NCBI RefSeq assembly: GCF_001458775.1
Contig: NZ_CZPZ01000002.1
Span: 94,412-158,411, forward strand
DNA length: 64,000 nucleotides
Direction of reading: 5' to 3'
Origin: Candidatus Nitrospira nitrificans
Lineage (GTDB): Bacteria > Nitrospirota > Nitrospiria > Nitrospirales > Nitrospiraceae
This document shows positions 24,601-32,329 of this stretch, piece after piece. Under the pieces are notes generated by a model, which saw nothing but the letters and a program-made list of their open reading frames with translations, made no database searches and was not told the DNA's origin. The translations under genes were made by a program, and so were the position numbers. Position 1 is the first letter of the stretch. Each line of letters begins with the position of its first letter.

Positions 24601-25266
24601 ATGAATGAACGTGTGCTGACGATTGACGTCTATTCCGATGTGATCTGCCCCTGGTGCTATGTGGGGAAGCGGCGGCTGGAACGGGCCTTGCGGCAAGTGG
24701 ACGACCCTCTGAAGACTTATGTGGCGTGGAGACCGTTTCAGTTGAATCCGGCGATGCCAAAGGATGGGATGGATCGAACGGCCTACCTCGAGGCGAAGTT
24801 CGGGAGTCTGGAAACATTTAAAGAGATGGAGAAACGATTGATCGAAGCCGGTGCGATCGAACAGATTCCGTTTGCCTTCGAGAAGATCCTCAGGACGCCG
24901 AACACCTTTCTGGCCCATCGGTTGATTTGGTATGCCGGCCTCCAAGGCCGACAGGATGCGGTGGTTGACCGGTTGTTTAAAGGCTATTTCGAACAGGCGG
25001 CGGATATCGGATCGATCGCCGCGCTTGTCCAACTGGGGGAGCAAGCCGGCATGAACAGGGAAGCGGTGAAGCTCGTCCTCCAGAGCGACGAAGGAACTGC
25101 CGAGGTTAGGGCTGAAGAATCGGCCGGTCATAAATTTTGGATTCGCGGCGTCCCCTATTTCATCGTGAACGGGACCTACGCGATCTCCGGCGCCCAGCCG
25201 GTGGAGACGTTCGTGTCGGCGGTTGACCAGATGTCGGCGCGAATTCGAACGGGAGTGTCATCCTGA
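24601..25266 (+). CDS. DsbA family oxidoreductase (FrnE-like)
   Basis: A 221-residue thioredoxin-fold protein. The ATG at 24601 gives MNERVLTIDVYSDVICPWCYVGKRRLERAL, with the CPWC redox motif and the DxxCPWCY segment of the FrnE group. The conserved GIRGVPYF-like cis-proline loop appears as FWIRGVPYFIVNG near residue 185. It lacks a signal peptide, so it is probably cytoplasmic. It starts 79 bases after the NmrA gene on the same strand. Confidence 0.85.
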   Translation: MNERVLTIDVYSDVICPWCYVGKRRLERALRQVDDPLKTYVAWRPFQLNPAMPKDGMDRTAYLEAKFGSLETFKEMEKRLIEAGAIEQIPFAFEKILRTPNTFLAHRLIWYAGLQGRQDAVVDRLFKGYFEQAADIGSIAALVQLGEQAGMNREAVKLVLQSDEGTAEVRAEESAGHKFWIRGVPYFIVNGTYAISGAQPVETFVSAVDQMSARIRTGVSS

Positions 25267-25324
25267 GCATTCTCCAGGGTCAGTGGAACACATCCGGACA
25301 ATAATCCAGGGCGGAGCCGGCGCG

Positions 25325-26002
25325 ATGAGGATGCGACAGGCAATCACGGCAATGCTGCTTATGATCACGTTGGTCTTGTCGGTCGCGCAAGGTCATAGTG
25401 AGAACATGAGCGATGATCAGCGGTTGATTTCCGCGGCTGACATGAATGACACGGCAACCGTGCAGCGGTTGCTGAAGGCAGGAGCCGATCTCCAGGCTCG
25501 TGACGGACAGGGGCGCACGGCGCTGCTGGCTGCGACCAGCCATAACCATGTCGAAAGCGCTCGTCTCTTGATAGAGGCCGGGGCTGATGTCAACGCGCAG
25601 GACAAGAAGCGTGACAGTCCGTTGCTGTTGTCCGGGGCCAGTGGGTACCTGGAGATCCTCACGCTCGCCCTGAAGGCCAAGCCGAACTTCAAGATTTATA
25701 ATCGCTTCGGCGGCACCGCGCTGATCCCTGCATGCGAGCGCGGACATGTCGAGGTCGTCAGGGCATTGCTCGATTCGGATATCGACGTGGATCACGTGAA
25801 CCATCTCGGTTGGACGGCCCTCCTGGAAGCCATCATCTTGAGCGACGGAGGGCCACGACACCAAGAGATCGTGCGGATGCTCGTGAAGGCCGGTGCCTCG
25901 GTGAATATCGCCGATCAAGACGGTGTCACGCCGCTCCAGCATGCCCGTCGCAAAGGGTATCAAGAAATCGTGAGTGCTTTGGAGGGGGCAGGAGCTCGGT
26001 AA
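25325..26002 (+). CDS. Exported ankyrin-repeat protein
   Basis: A 225-residue protein. The ATG at 25325 starts MRMRQAITAMLLMITLVLSVAQGHS, a clear signal peptide. Ankyrin repeats follow: DDQRLISAADMNDTATVQRLLKAGADLQ, DGQGRTALLAATSHNHVESARLLIEAGADVNAQD, two diverged repeats, and DQDGVTPLQHARRKGYQEIVSALEGAG. Ankyrin repeats bind protein partners, here likely periplasmic. The gene lies 58 bases after the DsbA-like gene and in the same orientation. Confidence 0.8.
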   Translation: MRMRQAITAMLLMITLVLSVAQGHSENMSDDQRLISAADMNDTATVQRLLKAGADLQARDGQGRTALLAATSHNHVESARLLIEAGADVNAQDKKRDSPLLLSGASGYLEILTLALKAKPNFKIYNRFGGTALIPACERGHVEVVRALLDSDIDVDHVNHLGWTALLEAIILSDGGPRHQEIVRMLVKAGASVNIADQDGVTPLQHARRKGYQEIVSALEGAGAR

Positions 26003-26048
26003 CGAGCTCCTATGGGTGCGATATGTGCGTCCAATCAAGGAGGAATCG

Positions 26049-26600
26049 ATGACATATATGAATCGATGGCAATCTCATATTCGGTTGTCCGCCCGTGGGT
26101 TGATCATCATCGCGGCCTGCGCCGGCGGATTACCCTCCGGTGCTGTGGCAGCGGAAGACTTGCCGCGCGAGGCGGTCTTGCCGGTGGCTTTGGCGGCGAC
26201 AGCGGTGAGAGTCGCTGTGGACCAATGCGCGAAAGAGGGCCATCGAGTCAGTGCGGCGGTGGTGGATCGGGCCGGTATTCTGAGGGCATTTCTGAGGGGG
26301 GACGGAGCCGGGCCTCATACCGTCGAAAGCAGCGAGAAAAAAGCCTACACCGCCTCGAGCATGCGTGGGCCGACGGGCAATGTGGCTGAGCTTATCGCCA
26401 AAACGCCAGGGCTTCAGGGATTGCAGCACATGAATGATCGGATTCTCTTTTTGGCCGGAGGATTGCCCATCGAGATCGCCTCTGAAATCGTCGGAGGGAT
26501 CGGAGTAGGGGGTGCGCCGGGAGGCCATCTCGACGCGGCTTGTGCGCAAGCCGGTCTCGACAGCATCGGATCGGCGTCGAAACTTCCCGCGACAAAATAA
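26049..26600 (+). CDS. GlcG/HbpS-like heme-binding protein, exported
   Basis: A 183-residue protein. The ATG at 26049 has a strong ribosome site (AAGGAGG). Residues 1-~40 form a signal peptide ending GAVAAED. The mature part matches the GlcG/HbpS fold (Haem_degrading): RVSAAVVDRAGILRAFLRGDGAGPHTVESSEKKAYTA and RILFLAGGLPIEI, then GGIGVGGAPGGHLDAACAQAGLD. The glycine-rich C-terminus is characteristic. Function in this family is heme or cobamide binding in some members; here it is inferred. Confidence 0.8.
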   Translation: MTYMNRWQSHIRLSARGLIIIAACAGGLPSGAVAAEDLPREAVLPVALAATAVRVAVDQCAKEGHRVSAAVVDRAGILRAFLRGDGAGPHTVESSEKKAYTASSMRGPTGNVAELIAKTPGLQGLQHMNDRILFLAGGLPIEIASEIVGGIGVGGAPGGHLDAACAQAGLDSIGSASKLPATK

Positions 26601-26695
26601 CGACCGGCGGGATTGCAACCGCTCGCCGGGTCAAATGAGCGAACGCGGATTGAAGAGAATCGGTCCGTGACGGGAACGGCAAGGCAGGGAGAACG

Positions 26696-27130
26696 ATGTC
26701 GGTCCGGGTCTATGGCTGCAATCATATCGTGATCGAAGTGACCGATGCCAAGCAGGCGGTGAAATTTTATCAGGACGTGTTTGGCTTGAAGATGCTGCGT
26801 GGCGGCGAAGGGGCTGCTTGGTGCAAGCTCGGCGAGCATCAGTTCATGGCTATTTTTGAAGTCGAGAAGCTGCAACCGGACCGCATGAAGCATTTCGGGC
26901 TGATGGTTCGTGATGCCGGACAGATCAAGGAAGTCCGCAAGAAGCTGACGAAGAAATATAAATTGAAGCTCCATCCGGATTTTCGTTGCGATTTTCGAGA
27001 TCCTTGGGGGAATCGTATCCAAGTCGGCGATCTCAGCGATGAATCATTGGTGTGGCTCCTTCCTTATCAGGAAGTGCGGAAAGTCGGGATAACATTCGCC
27101 AGCAAACCTCGAAAGGAGAAGAAGTCATGA
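26696..27130 (+). CDS. VOC (glyoxalase/bleomycin-resistance) family protein
   Basis: A 144-residue protein with the beta-alpha-beta-beta-beta fold of VOC: GCNHIVIEVTDAKQAVKFYQDVFGLKML, then FGLMVRDAGQIKEV and FRDPWGNRIQVGDL, which supplies the second metal-site region. One copy of the module spans the length. Substrate cannot be predicted. The stop overlaps the next gene by four bases (ATGA). Confidence 0.85.
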   Translation: MSVRVYGCNHIVIEVTDAKQAVKFYQDVFGLKMLRGGEGAAWCKLGEHQFMAIFEVEKLQPDRMKHFGLMVRDAGQIKEVRKKLTKKYKLKLHPDFRCDFRDPWGNRIQVGDLSDESLVWLLPYQEVRKVGITFASKPRKEKKS

Positions 27131-27495
27131 GCACGACGAATCTGCAACAGCGGTTGAACAGTCTCTTCGAGTATATCCGACAGGGCAAAATCATCGACGC
27201 CATGGCCGAGTTTTACGACCAGGACACGGTGATGCAGGACAATGCGAATCCGCCCACGAAGGGGTTAGCCGCCAACATCGAGCGAGAAAAGCAATTTATG
27301 AGCGGGGTAAAGGAATGGAAGGGGTTCGAGGTGAAAGCGAGCGGCACGGGCGACAACGTCACGTTTTACGAATGTACCCTTGATTTCATTGCGACGACCG
27401 GGCAGCCGGTTCACATGGAGCAGGTTTCGGTGGCCAAGTGGAAGAACGGCAAGATCGTCCACGAGCGGTTTTATTATGATATGGGGAAGAAGTGA
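27127..27495 (+). CDS. SnoaL-like (NTF2-fold) protein
   Basis: A 122-residue protein; the ATG at 27127 is preceded by AAAGGAG and overlaps the VOC gene. The sequence has the SnoaL pattern: LFEYIRQGKIIDAMAEFYDQDTVMQDNANPPTKG, then strands FEVKASGTGDNVTFYECTLDFIATTGQPVHMEQVSVAKWKNGKIVHERFYYD. The fold binds small hydrophobic molecules in a pocket; activity is unknown. Confidence 0.8.
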   Translation: MSTTNLQQRLNSLFEYIRQGKIIDAMAEFYDQDTVMQDNANPPTKGLAANIEREKQFMSGVKEWKGFEVKASGTGDNVTFYECTLDFIATTGQPVHMEQVSVAKWKNGKIVHERFYYDMGKK

Positions 27496-27874
27496 ACGAA
27501 GGGATGCACCATGCTCAGCGCCGGTCGACAATTTGGAGATCGGACGGAACCATCGGAAAAACCACCCTCCGTCCGAAGATATGGATGGGAAAAGGAGTGA
27601 GATGCCTGGCCGCATCTCGTCCAGAGGGAATTTCTTCAAGAATTGGCGCTAGGGGAACTCCCAGTTTGCCTGGTTGCGGTCGTTCTCCCACCATGTAGTC
27701 CGACTTGATGAACCAATCGAAGGGCGCCGCCGCGTCCGGTGCCGAGGACGCGACTCTGTTGGATTCGGTACGAAGCCTGCTGAGGCCGTCAGAATGAGAT
27801 GAAGGTTTCGGCGGGTGGTATGAGGGTGCGTTGCAACGCGCGCTCAATTACGGGAAACAAATGCGGGAGGCAGC
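27496..27874. other. 379-bp gap without a clear gene
   Basis: Open frames in this stretch have no ribosome site and no recognisable composition. A 29-residue tail-like frame (ending LLRPSE) near 27712-27801 may be a fossil, but I cannot support a gene. Confidence 0.5.
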
Positions 27875-28339
27875 ATGATGAGCACGGATCACGAAAAGGT
27901 GAAGAAACTGGCGAAGGATCTCCGCAAGAATTATCCGCGCAGTCCTCGAGAAAAGCTGGGTGGTTATGTGATTGCCGCGCGGTGCGTCGACAAGTGCAGG
28001 GCATTTCTCGCGGATATGAACGGCGAGTACAACTATTGGCCCTGTTCCTTGGCGAGCCAATGGTTCGCGTTCACCGGCATCACGCCCGAACGGTTCAAGG
28101 ACGTGGTCGCGACGGGAGCAACCGATGAAGAACTCGCGTCGTGGATCGCGGGCCATTCGAAGGTCAAGGATCCGGACGAAGTGTTGAAGTGGAACAACGC
28201 GATGCGCGATACACGATTGAGCGACATGAGTCTCCAGGCTCAGCAGTACCTCGAAGAATACATTCCCAAGTTTGTTCCCACCCATCGTCCCGTCTATGTG
28301 TGGTTCGATGTCTACGATCTTGAGGAGAAGCGGCTGTGA
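27875..28339 (+). CDS. DUF5069 family protein
   Basis: A 154-residue protein behind GGGAGG; two ATGs in a row are possible starts. The sequence KKLAKDLRKNYPRSPREKLGGYVIAARCVDKCRAFLADMNGEYNY matches the DUF5069 signature closely, with an acidic C-terminal half (WIAGHSKVKDPDEV). No motif of catalysis is visible to me. It lies 32 bases upstream of the DJ-1-like gene and is probably in one transcript with it. Confidence 0.85.
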   Translation: MMSTDHEKVKKLAKDLRKNYPRSPREKLGGYVIAARCVDKCRAFLADMNGEYNYWPCSLASQWFAFTGITPERFKDVVATGATDEELASWIAGHSKVKDPDEVLKWNNAMRDTRLSDMSLQAQQYLEEYIPKFVPTHRPVYVWFDVYDLEEKRL

Positions 28340-28370
28340 CGGTTTGACCGACGGACGCAGGAGTGAAGTC

Positions 28371-29093
28371 ATGAACAAGAAAATCCTCGTGGTGCTCACC
28401 AGCGTCGAGAAATATCCCAACTTGAATCGGGCGACCGGCTTGTGGCTGGGCGAAGCCGTGCACTTCGTCGAGAAGGTCGAATCGGCGGGCTACGAGGTCG
28501 ATTACGTCAGTCCTCAAGGCGGCTATACGCCGATTGATCCACATAGCCTTGCGATGGCGGAACCGACCGATTGGGAGTGGTATCACAAGAAAGCATTCAT
28601 GAATCGCCTTGGAACCACGCTCAAACCCAGCCAAGTCAATCCAAACGATTATGCGGCGATTTACTTTACCGGCGGCCATGGCGTGATCTGGGATTTTCCT
28701 GAGAACAAGGCCCTTCAGACGATCAGTCGAAGAATCTACGAGAGCGGCGGCTATGTGTCATCGGTCTGCCATTGCGCCGCAGGCCTATTGAATATCAAAT
28801 TGTCCGATGGGTCGTTGCTCATCAAGGATAAGAAAGTCACCGGTTTTTCCAATGAAGAGGAGAAGCTGGCCGAGCTCGACAGGTTTGTGCCTTTCTTGAC
28901 TGAAACAGAGCTGGCCGCGAGAGGAGCCGTCTACAAGAAAGCCGACAAGCCCTGGGCGCCGTTTGCCGTTGAAGACGACAGGCTGATCAGCGGACAGAAT
29001 CCGGCGTCTGGCGGGGCGGTGGCCGATTTGCTGATCGCAGCGCTGCGACGGTCTGACAGGTCCGCGTCATCGACTCTCGGCCTCTCATCATGA
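28371..29093 (+). CDS. DJ-1/PfpI family glutamine-amidotransferase-like protein
   Basis: A 240-residue protein. The ATG at 28371 has AGGAG upstream. The class-I GATase-like fold shows KILVVLTSVEKYP at the N-terminus, FTGGHGVIWDF with the conserved acid, and the nucleophile elbow SVCHCAAGLLN where the first Cys takes the elbow position. This resembles HchA-like chaperones/deglycases. It is a stress-response family; a role in aldehyde or glyoxal detoxification is inferred from the neighbouring VOC protein. Confidence 0.8.
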   Translation: MNKKILVVLTSVEKYPNLNRATGLWLGEAVHFVEKVESAGYEVDYVSPQGGYTPIDPHSLAMAEPTDWEWYHKKAFMNRLGTTLKPSQVNPNDYAAIYFTGGHGVIWDFPENKALQTISRRIYESGGYVSSVCHCAAGLLNIKLSDGSLLIKDKKVTGFSNEEEKLAELDRFVPFLTETELAARGAVYKKADKPWAPFAVEDDRLISGQNPASGGAVADLLIAALRRSDRSASSTLGLSS

Positions 29094-29321
29094 GAAGCAG
29101 GACAATGGAAGGCGTGGACGGCGGCTAACGGATGACGTGTTTTCGAAAGCGGGTGCAGTCTCACGGGGCGTATCGAAGGCATGCTGGGCCGCCGAGGATG
29201 ATGTCGGCTTGCGCGGGCTCAAGCGATACGGCGAGAAGAAACGGCGCCGATATGTCGCTTTTATTCACATCGGACCGGGAACGTGCGGCAGGAGTAACTG
29301 CCCTCTCGGGATGGGATCTGT

Positions 29322-29906
29322 ATGAACCCAAAAACTGAAAAGACAAAGATGCTGGCCGGCGAACTTTATCGCTCGGCGGATCCCGAACTTGTTGCGGATA
29401 CCCGGCGGGCGCAGCGTGTGTTGACACGGTACAACGCGACTTCGGACGAGGAGACGGGCGAGAGAGCGACGATCTTACGCGAGCTCTTGGGCTCATTCGG
29501 CGACGGTGCGGTCATCAGGCCGCTCTTCGCCTGCGACTATGGCTATAACATCCGGCTCGGACGGAACGCCTTCATCAATTTCAACTGCGTCTTTCTCGAC
29601 TGCGCGCCGATCGAGATCGGGGACAATCTTCAAATGGGACCGGCCGCGCAACTCTACACGGCGGCGCATCCGCTCGAGACGGATGTACGACGATCCGGCC
29701 TGGAATATGCTCGCCCGATCCGCATCGGAAACGACGTGTGGATCGGAGGCGGCGCGATCATTCTTCCGGGCGTGACGATCGGCGACCGCAGCGTCATCGG
29801 CGCCGGGAGCGTGGTGGTGCGCGACGTCCCCGCGGCCAAGGTCGTCGCGGGTAACCCGGCTCGCATCCTTCGCGACCTTGAGGGGAGCAAAGATCCGGTG
29901 GTGTGA
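29322..29906 (+). CDS. Maltose O-acetyltransferase-like hexapeptide transferase
   Basis: A 194-residue protein. An N-terminal helical segment (EKTKMLAGELYRSADPELVADTRRAQRVLTRYN) is the Mac domain of maltose/galactoside acetyltransferases. The rest is a left-handed beta-helix of hexapeptide repeats: NIRLGRNAFINFNCVFLD, GNDVWIGGGAIILPGVTIGD and GAGSVVVRDVPA, followed by NPARILRDL. The catalytic histidine lies in TAAHPLET. It should acetylate a sugar from acetyl-CoA. It is the last gene of the stress block. Confidence 0.85.
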   Translation: MNPKTEKTKMLAGELYRSADPELVADTRRAQRVLTRYNATSDEETGERATILRELLGSFGDGAVIRPLFACDYGYNIRLGRNAFINFNCVFLDCAPIEIGDNLQMGPAAQLYTAAHPLETDVRRSGLEYARPIRIGNDVWIGGGAIILPGVTIGDRSVIGAGSVVVRDVPAAKVVAGNPARILRDLEGSKDPVV

Positions 29907-30278
29907 AGAGATAGGGAAAGAGCGTTGACATCCAACTGAACGTAGGGAGGGAAGGTGAAGAATACATTGATGAGTTGCGGTGACGGTGAGCGTGTCTCGT
30001 GAAGCGGACAGAAGCTGCGTCTTGGCCGATGAAATGCGCGTCTTGGCCCTCGGCTTCGCCGTGCCTGCGTCGATGAGTCCGTGCAGGCAGGCGAACCGGG
30101 TGCGCTGGGGTGGGCGGGTGAGAATGACGGCCTTTCTGAACAGCCTGTGGGGCATGAGGATTTCGTCTGTGAGAGTAAACGAGGCTTCATCTCTTGGTCG
30201 TCAGATAGTTTGTCAACAACCTGTTAGGCAATGATGAAAGACCGGTGATGCTGGTCTCGATAATGGGGAGGCGATGTC
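29907..30278. other. 372-bp intergenic region with a partial repeat element
   Basis: No gene is supported. It holds a degraded copy of element A (about 30030-30147), whose right end reads ACGGCCTTTCTGAACAGCCTG, and an internal hairpin (TGCCTGC...GCAGGCA, near 30060-30090). Confidence 0.55.
30030..30147. repeat. Dispersed element A, partial copy (right end)
   Basis: The right-hand segment matches other copies (GTGGGCGGGTGAGAATGACGG, then the terminal CCTTTCTGAACAGCCTG). A left terminus is not recognisable, so this copy is truncated. Confidence 0.55.
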
Positions 30279-30683
30279 ATGATCCGTCAACAGGGAACTT
30301 GGTTGCTCAACATAGATGTCGATCATCAATCGGAAAGGCCCGCAATGGTTCGGACCATTCTGATGTCGGTCCTCATCGGCCTGTTGTCATTAGTGGCTGT
30401 CACGACCGGTTGGACAGCCGATGACGATGGCAGCCGACTCACGATCGTGAGTCCGGCGCAGGGAGCAGTGATAAAGGGGGACTCCGTCGAAGTGCGGTAC
30501 AAGCTGTCGAAGGGGACGGAAGCCACGCACATCCATTGTTATGTGGATGGTGAATATCAAAAAGGGTTTAAAGGCATGGTCAAGGGGCTCACGCGCGGTT
30601 CGCACGAGATCAAGCTTGTGGCGGCGAGCCACGATCACGACGCGCTGGGTGTCGAAGCAGTCGTCACGGTCGAGGTGGAATGA
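30279..30683 (+). CDS. Hypothetical exported beta-rich protein
   Basis: A 134-residue protein with a ribosome site (GGGAGG) before the ATG at 30279; a second ATG at 30345 (residue 23) gives a more classical signal peptide (MVRTILMSVLIGLLSL). The mature part resembles an Ig-like fold: SRLTIVSPAQGAVIKGDSVEVRYKLSKG, ATHIHCYVDGEYQKGFKGMVKGL and EIKLVAASHDHDALG, with two His pairs. No partner or catalytic motif is evident. It is upstream of the DoxX gene on the same strand. Confidence 0.6.
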   Translation: MIRQQGTWLLNIDVDHQSERPAMVRTILMSVLIGLLSLVAVTTGWTADDDGSRLTIVSPAQGAVIKGDSVEVRYKLSKGTEATHIHCYVDGEYQKGFKGMVKGLTRGSHEIKLVAASHDHDALGVEAVVTVEVE

Positions 30684-30716
30684 TGTCTGCCTGATTATTA
30701 TCCCAGGGAGGAGCTT

Positions 30717-31103
30717 ATGCCGCCGTTCATGCGTTCCTATTCCGCTCAAACCTATGCATTGATGCGCATCGTCACCGGTTTCCTGTTTCTCTGGCACGGC
30801 ACCCAGAAGTTGTTCGGGTTTCCCGGAACCCCACACCCGGTTCCTCCCTTTGTTACCTACGTCGCAGGTCCGATCGAATTGATCGGCGGCACGCTCGTGA
30901 TGATCGGTCTTTTCACCGGCTGGGCGGCGTTTCTCTGTAGTGGGTTGATGGCCGCCGCCTATTGGATGGCGCACGGCACACAGGCGCTGTTGCCGATTCA
31001 GAACATGGGGGAACTCGCGGTCCTCTATTGCTTCACGTTCTTGTATATCTCGTCCCAGGGGTCCGGCATCTGGAGCGTGGATGCGGCGCGCAACGCAGTC
31101 TAG
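30717..31103 (+). CDS. DoxX family membrane protein
   Basis: A 128-residue protein with four membrane helices. It follows a GGGAGGAG ribosome site. The DoxX hallmarks are LMRIVTGFLFLWHGTQKLFGF, PIELIGGTLVMIGLFTGWAAFLCSGLMAAAYWMAH and a final helix. Proteins of this family are linked to thiosulfate:quinone oxidoreductase subunits or to stress membrane complexes; the exact role is open. A second DoxX gene is at 50764. Confidence 0.85.
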   Translation: MPPFMRSYSAQTYALMRIVTGFLFLWHGTQKLFGFPGTPHPVPPFVTYVAGPIELIGGTLVMIGLFTGWAAFLCSGLMAAAYWMAHGTQALLPIQNMGELAVLYCFTFLYISSQGSGIWSVDAARNAV

Positions 31104-31142
31104 CGTTCATGCTTTGACGGTACCCAAGAAGGACACCTGAAC

Positions 31143-32231
31143 GTGAAACGATCCGATGGTCCGTCCGTTCGCCATCAACGTGGAGGCCTTATGCACGTGT
31201 GTGTATTGATCGCAATGATCAGCGTCCTCATGCTCGGCGCTCCCGTTCCCGCGCAAGCCGCAGGCAAGTGGACTAAGGGCGCGCCGTTTCCTGAGCCGTC
31301 CGAGGAACTGGTCGGTGGTTCGGTCGGTGGCAAGTTGTATGTGTTCGGCGGACTCGGGCCAGGGTGGATCCCGCAAGGCCTGGTGTACGAGTATGATCCG
31401 GCGACCGACAAGTGGATGAAGAAAAAACCAATGGCCTTGCCGGCGCATCATGTCGCCTTCACCGAGCTCAATGGAACGTTCTATGCGTTCGGCGGCTTCG
31501 TGCCACCTGAGTCCGGTCCACCTGCCTGGGTGCCGATCAATCACGCGTGGGAGTACGATCCGACAGCAGACCGTTGGAAAGCATTGGCTCCGATGCCGTC
31601 AAGACGCGGCTCAGCCGTCGCCGCCACGGTCAATGGGAAGATCTATGTCATCGGCGGCGCGGGCCTCCATCCTGGTTCGAGCGAGACCGCCCTGTACCCG
31701 GCAAGGCCTCATCGATCGGTGGGCACCGTGGAAGAGTATGACCCCAAGACCAACACCTGGTCGGAGCGTTCGTCCATGCCGACGGCGCGCAACCACGCGG
31801 CCATCGGGGCCGTGAACAACAAGATCTACGTCATCGGCGGCAGGCTCGGCAGCGCCTTCATTTTTACCGCCAGCAACACCAACGTGGTCGAAGAATATGA
31901 TCCGGCCACCGACCAGTGGGGCTCGGTGAAGGCCCGCATGCCGACCGAGCGGAGCGGCGGAGCCTGGGCTGTGTTCAAAGGGCGCATCTATGTAGCCGGA
32001 GGGGAACATCAAGACAGCCATCTGATGGCGGCGTTTCGCGCGTTGGAAGCGTACGATCCGGCGACCAACAGCTGGTCTGAACTGCCGATGATGCCGATGC
32101 CCCGACATGGCCTGGCCGGAGCCGTCGTGGGCGATCGGCTGCACCTCGCGAGCGGAGATATCCAATCCGCCGGCATCACCGGCATGCATGTGGTGACCGA
32201 CTCGCACGACATCTTCGAGCTCGGCGACTGA
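31143..32231 (+). CDS. Exported Kelch-repeat protein
   Basis: A 362-residue protein read from a GTG. A signal peptide (MHVCVLIAMISVLMLGAPVPAQA) is followed by Kelch blades such as VGGKLYVFGG, NGKIYVIGGAG, NNKIYVIGGR and KGRIYVAGG, each with paired WxxxxPMP or YDPATDxW. This gives about six blades, a beta-propeller in the periplasm or outside the cell, usually for carbohydrate or protein binding. No catalytic residues of galactose oxidase are seen. Confidence 0.85.
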   Translation: MKRSDGPSVRHQRGGLMHVCVLIAMISVLMLGAPVPAQAAGKWTKGAPFPEPSEELVGGSVGGKLYVFGGLGPGWIPQGLVYEYDPATDKWMKKKPMALPAHHVAFTELNGTFYAFGGFVPPESGPPAWVPINHAWEYDPTADRWKALAPMPSRRGSAVAATVNGKIYVIGGAGLHPGSSETALYPARPHRSVGTVEEYDPKTNTWSERSSMPTARNHAAIGAVNNKIYVIGGRLGSAFIFTASNTNVVEEYDPATDQWGSVKARMPTERSGGAWAVFKGRIYVAGGEHQDSHLMAAFRALEAYDPATNSWSELPMMPMPRHGLAGAVVGDRLHLASGDIQSAGITGMHVVTDSHDIFELGD

Positions 32232-32329
32232 TGAACCGTTACCGTTCTGAAATTTGGGCAGGCTTGGCGGCTGAATTTTCTCTGAATAGGTCTGTTCACG
32301 GGAGCCGCACGGGTTAACCATTTAAAGTC

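Noticed and set aside
30676..30691. Sigma-54-like TGGAATGATGTCTGCC before doxX (30717)
   Set aside because: The -12 box is CTGC not TTGC, and no half-site array is at the usual distance inside the upstream gene.
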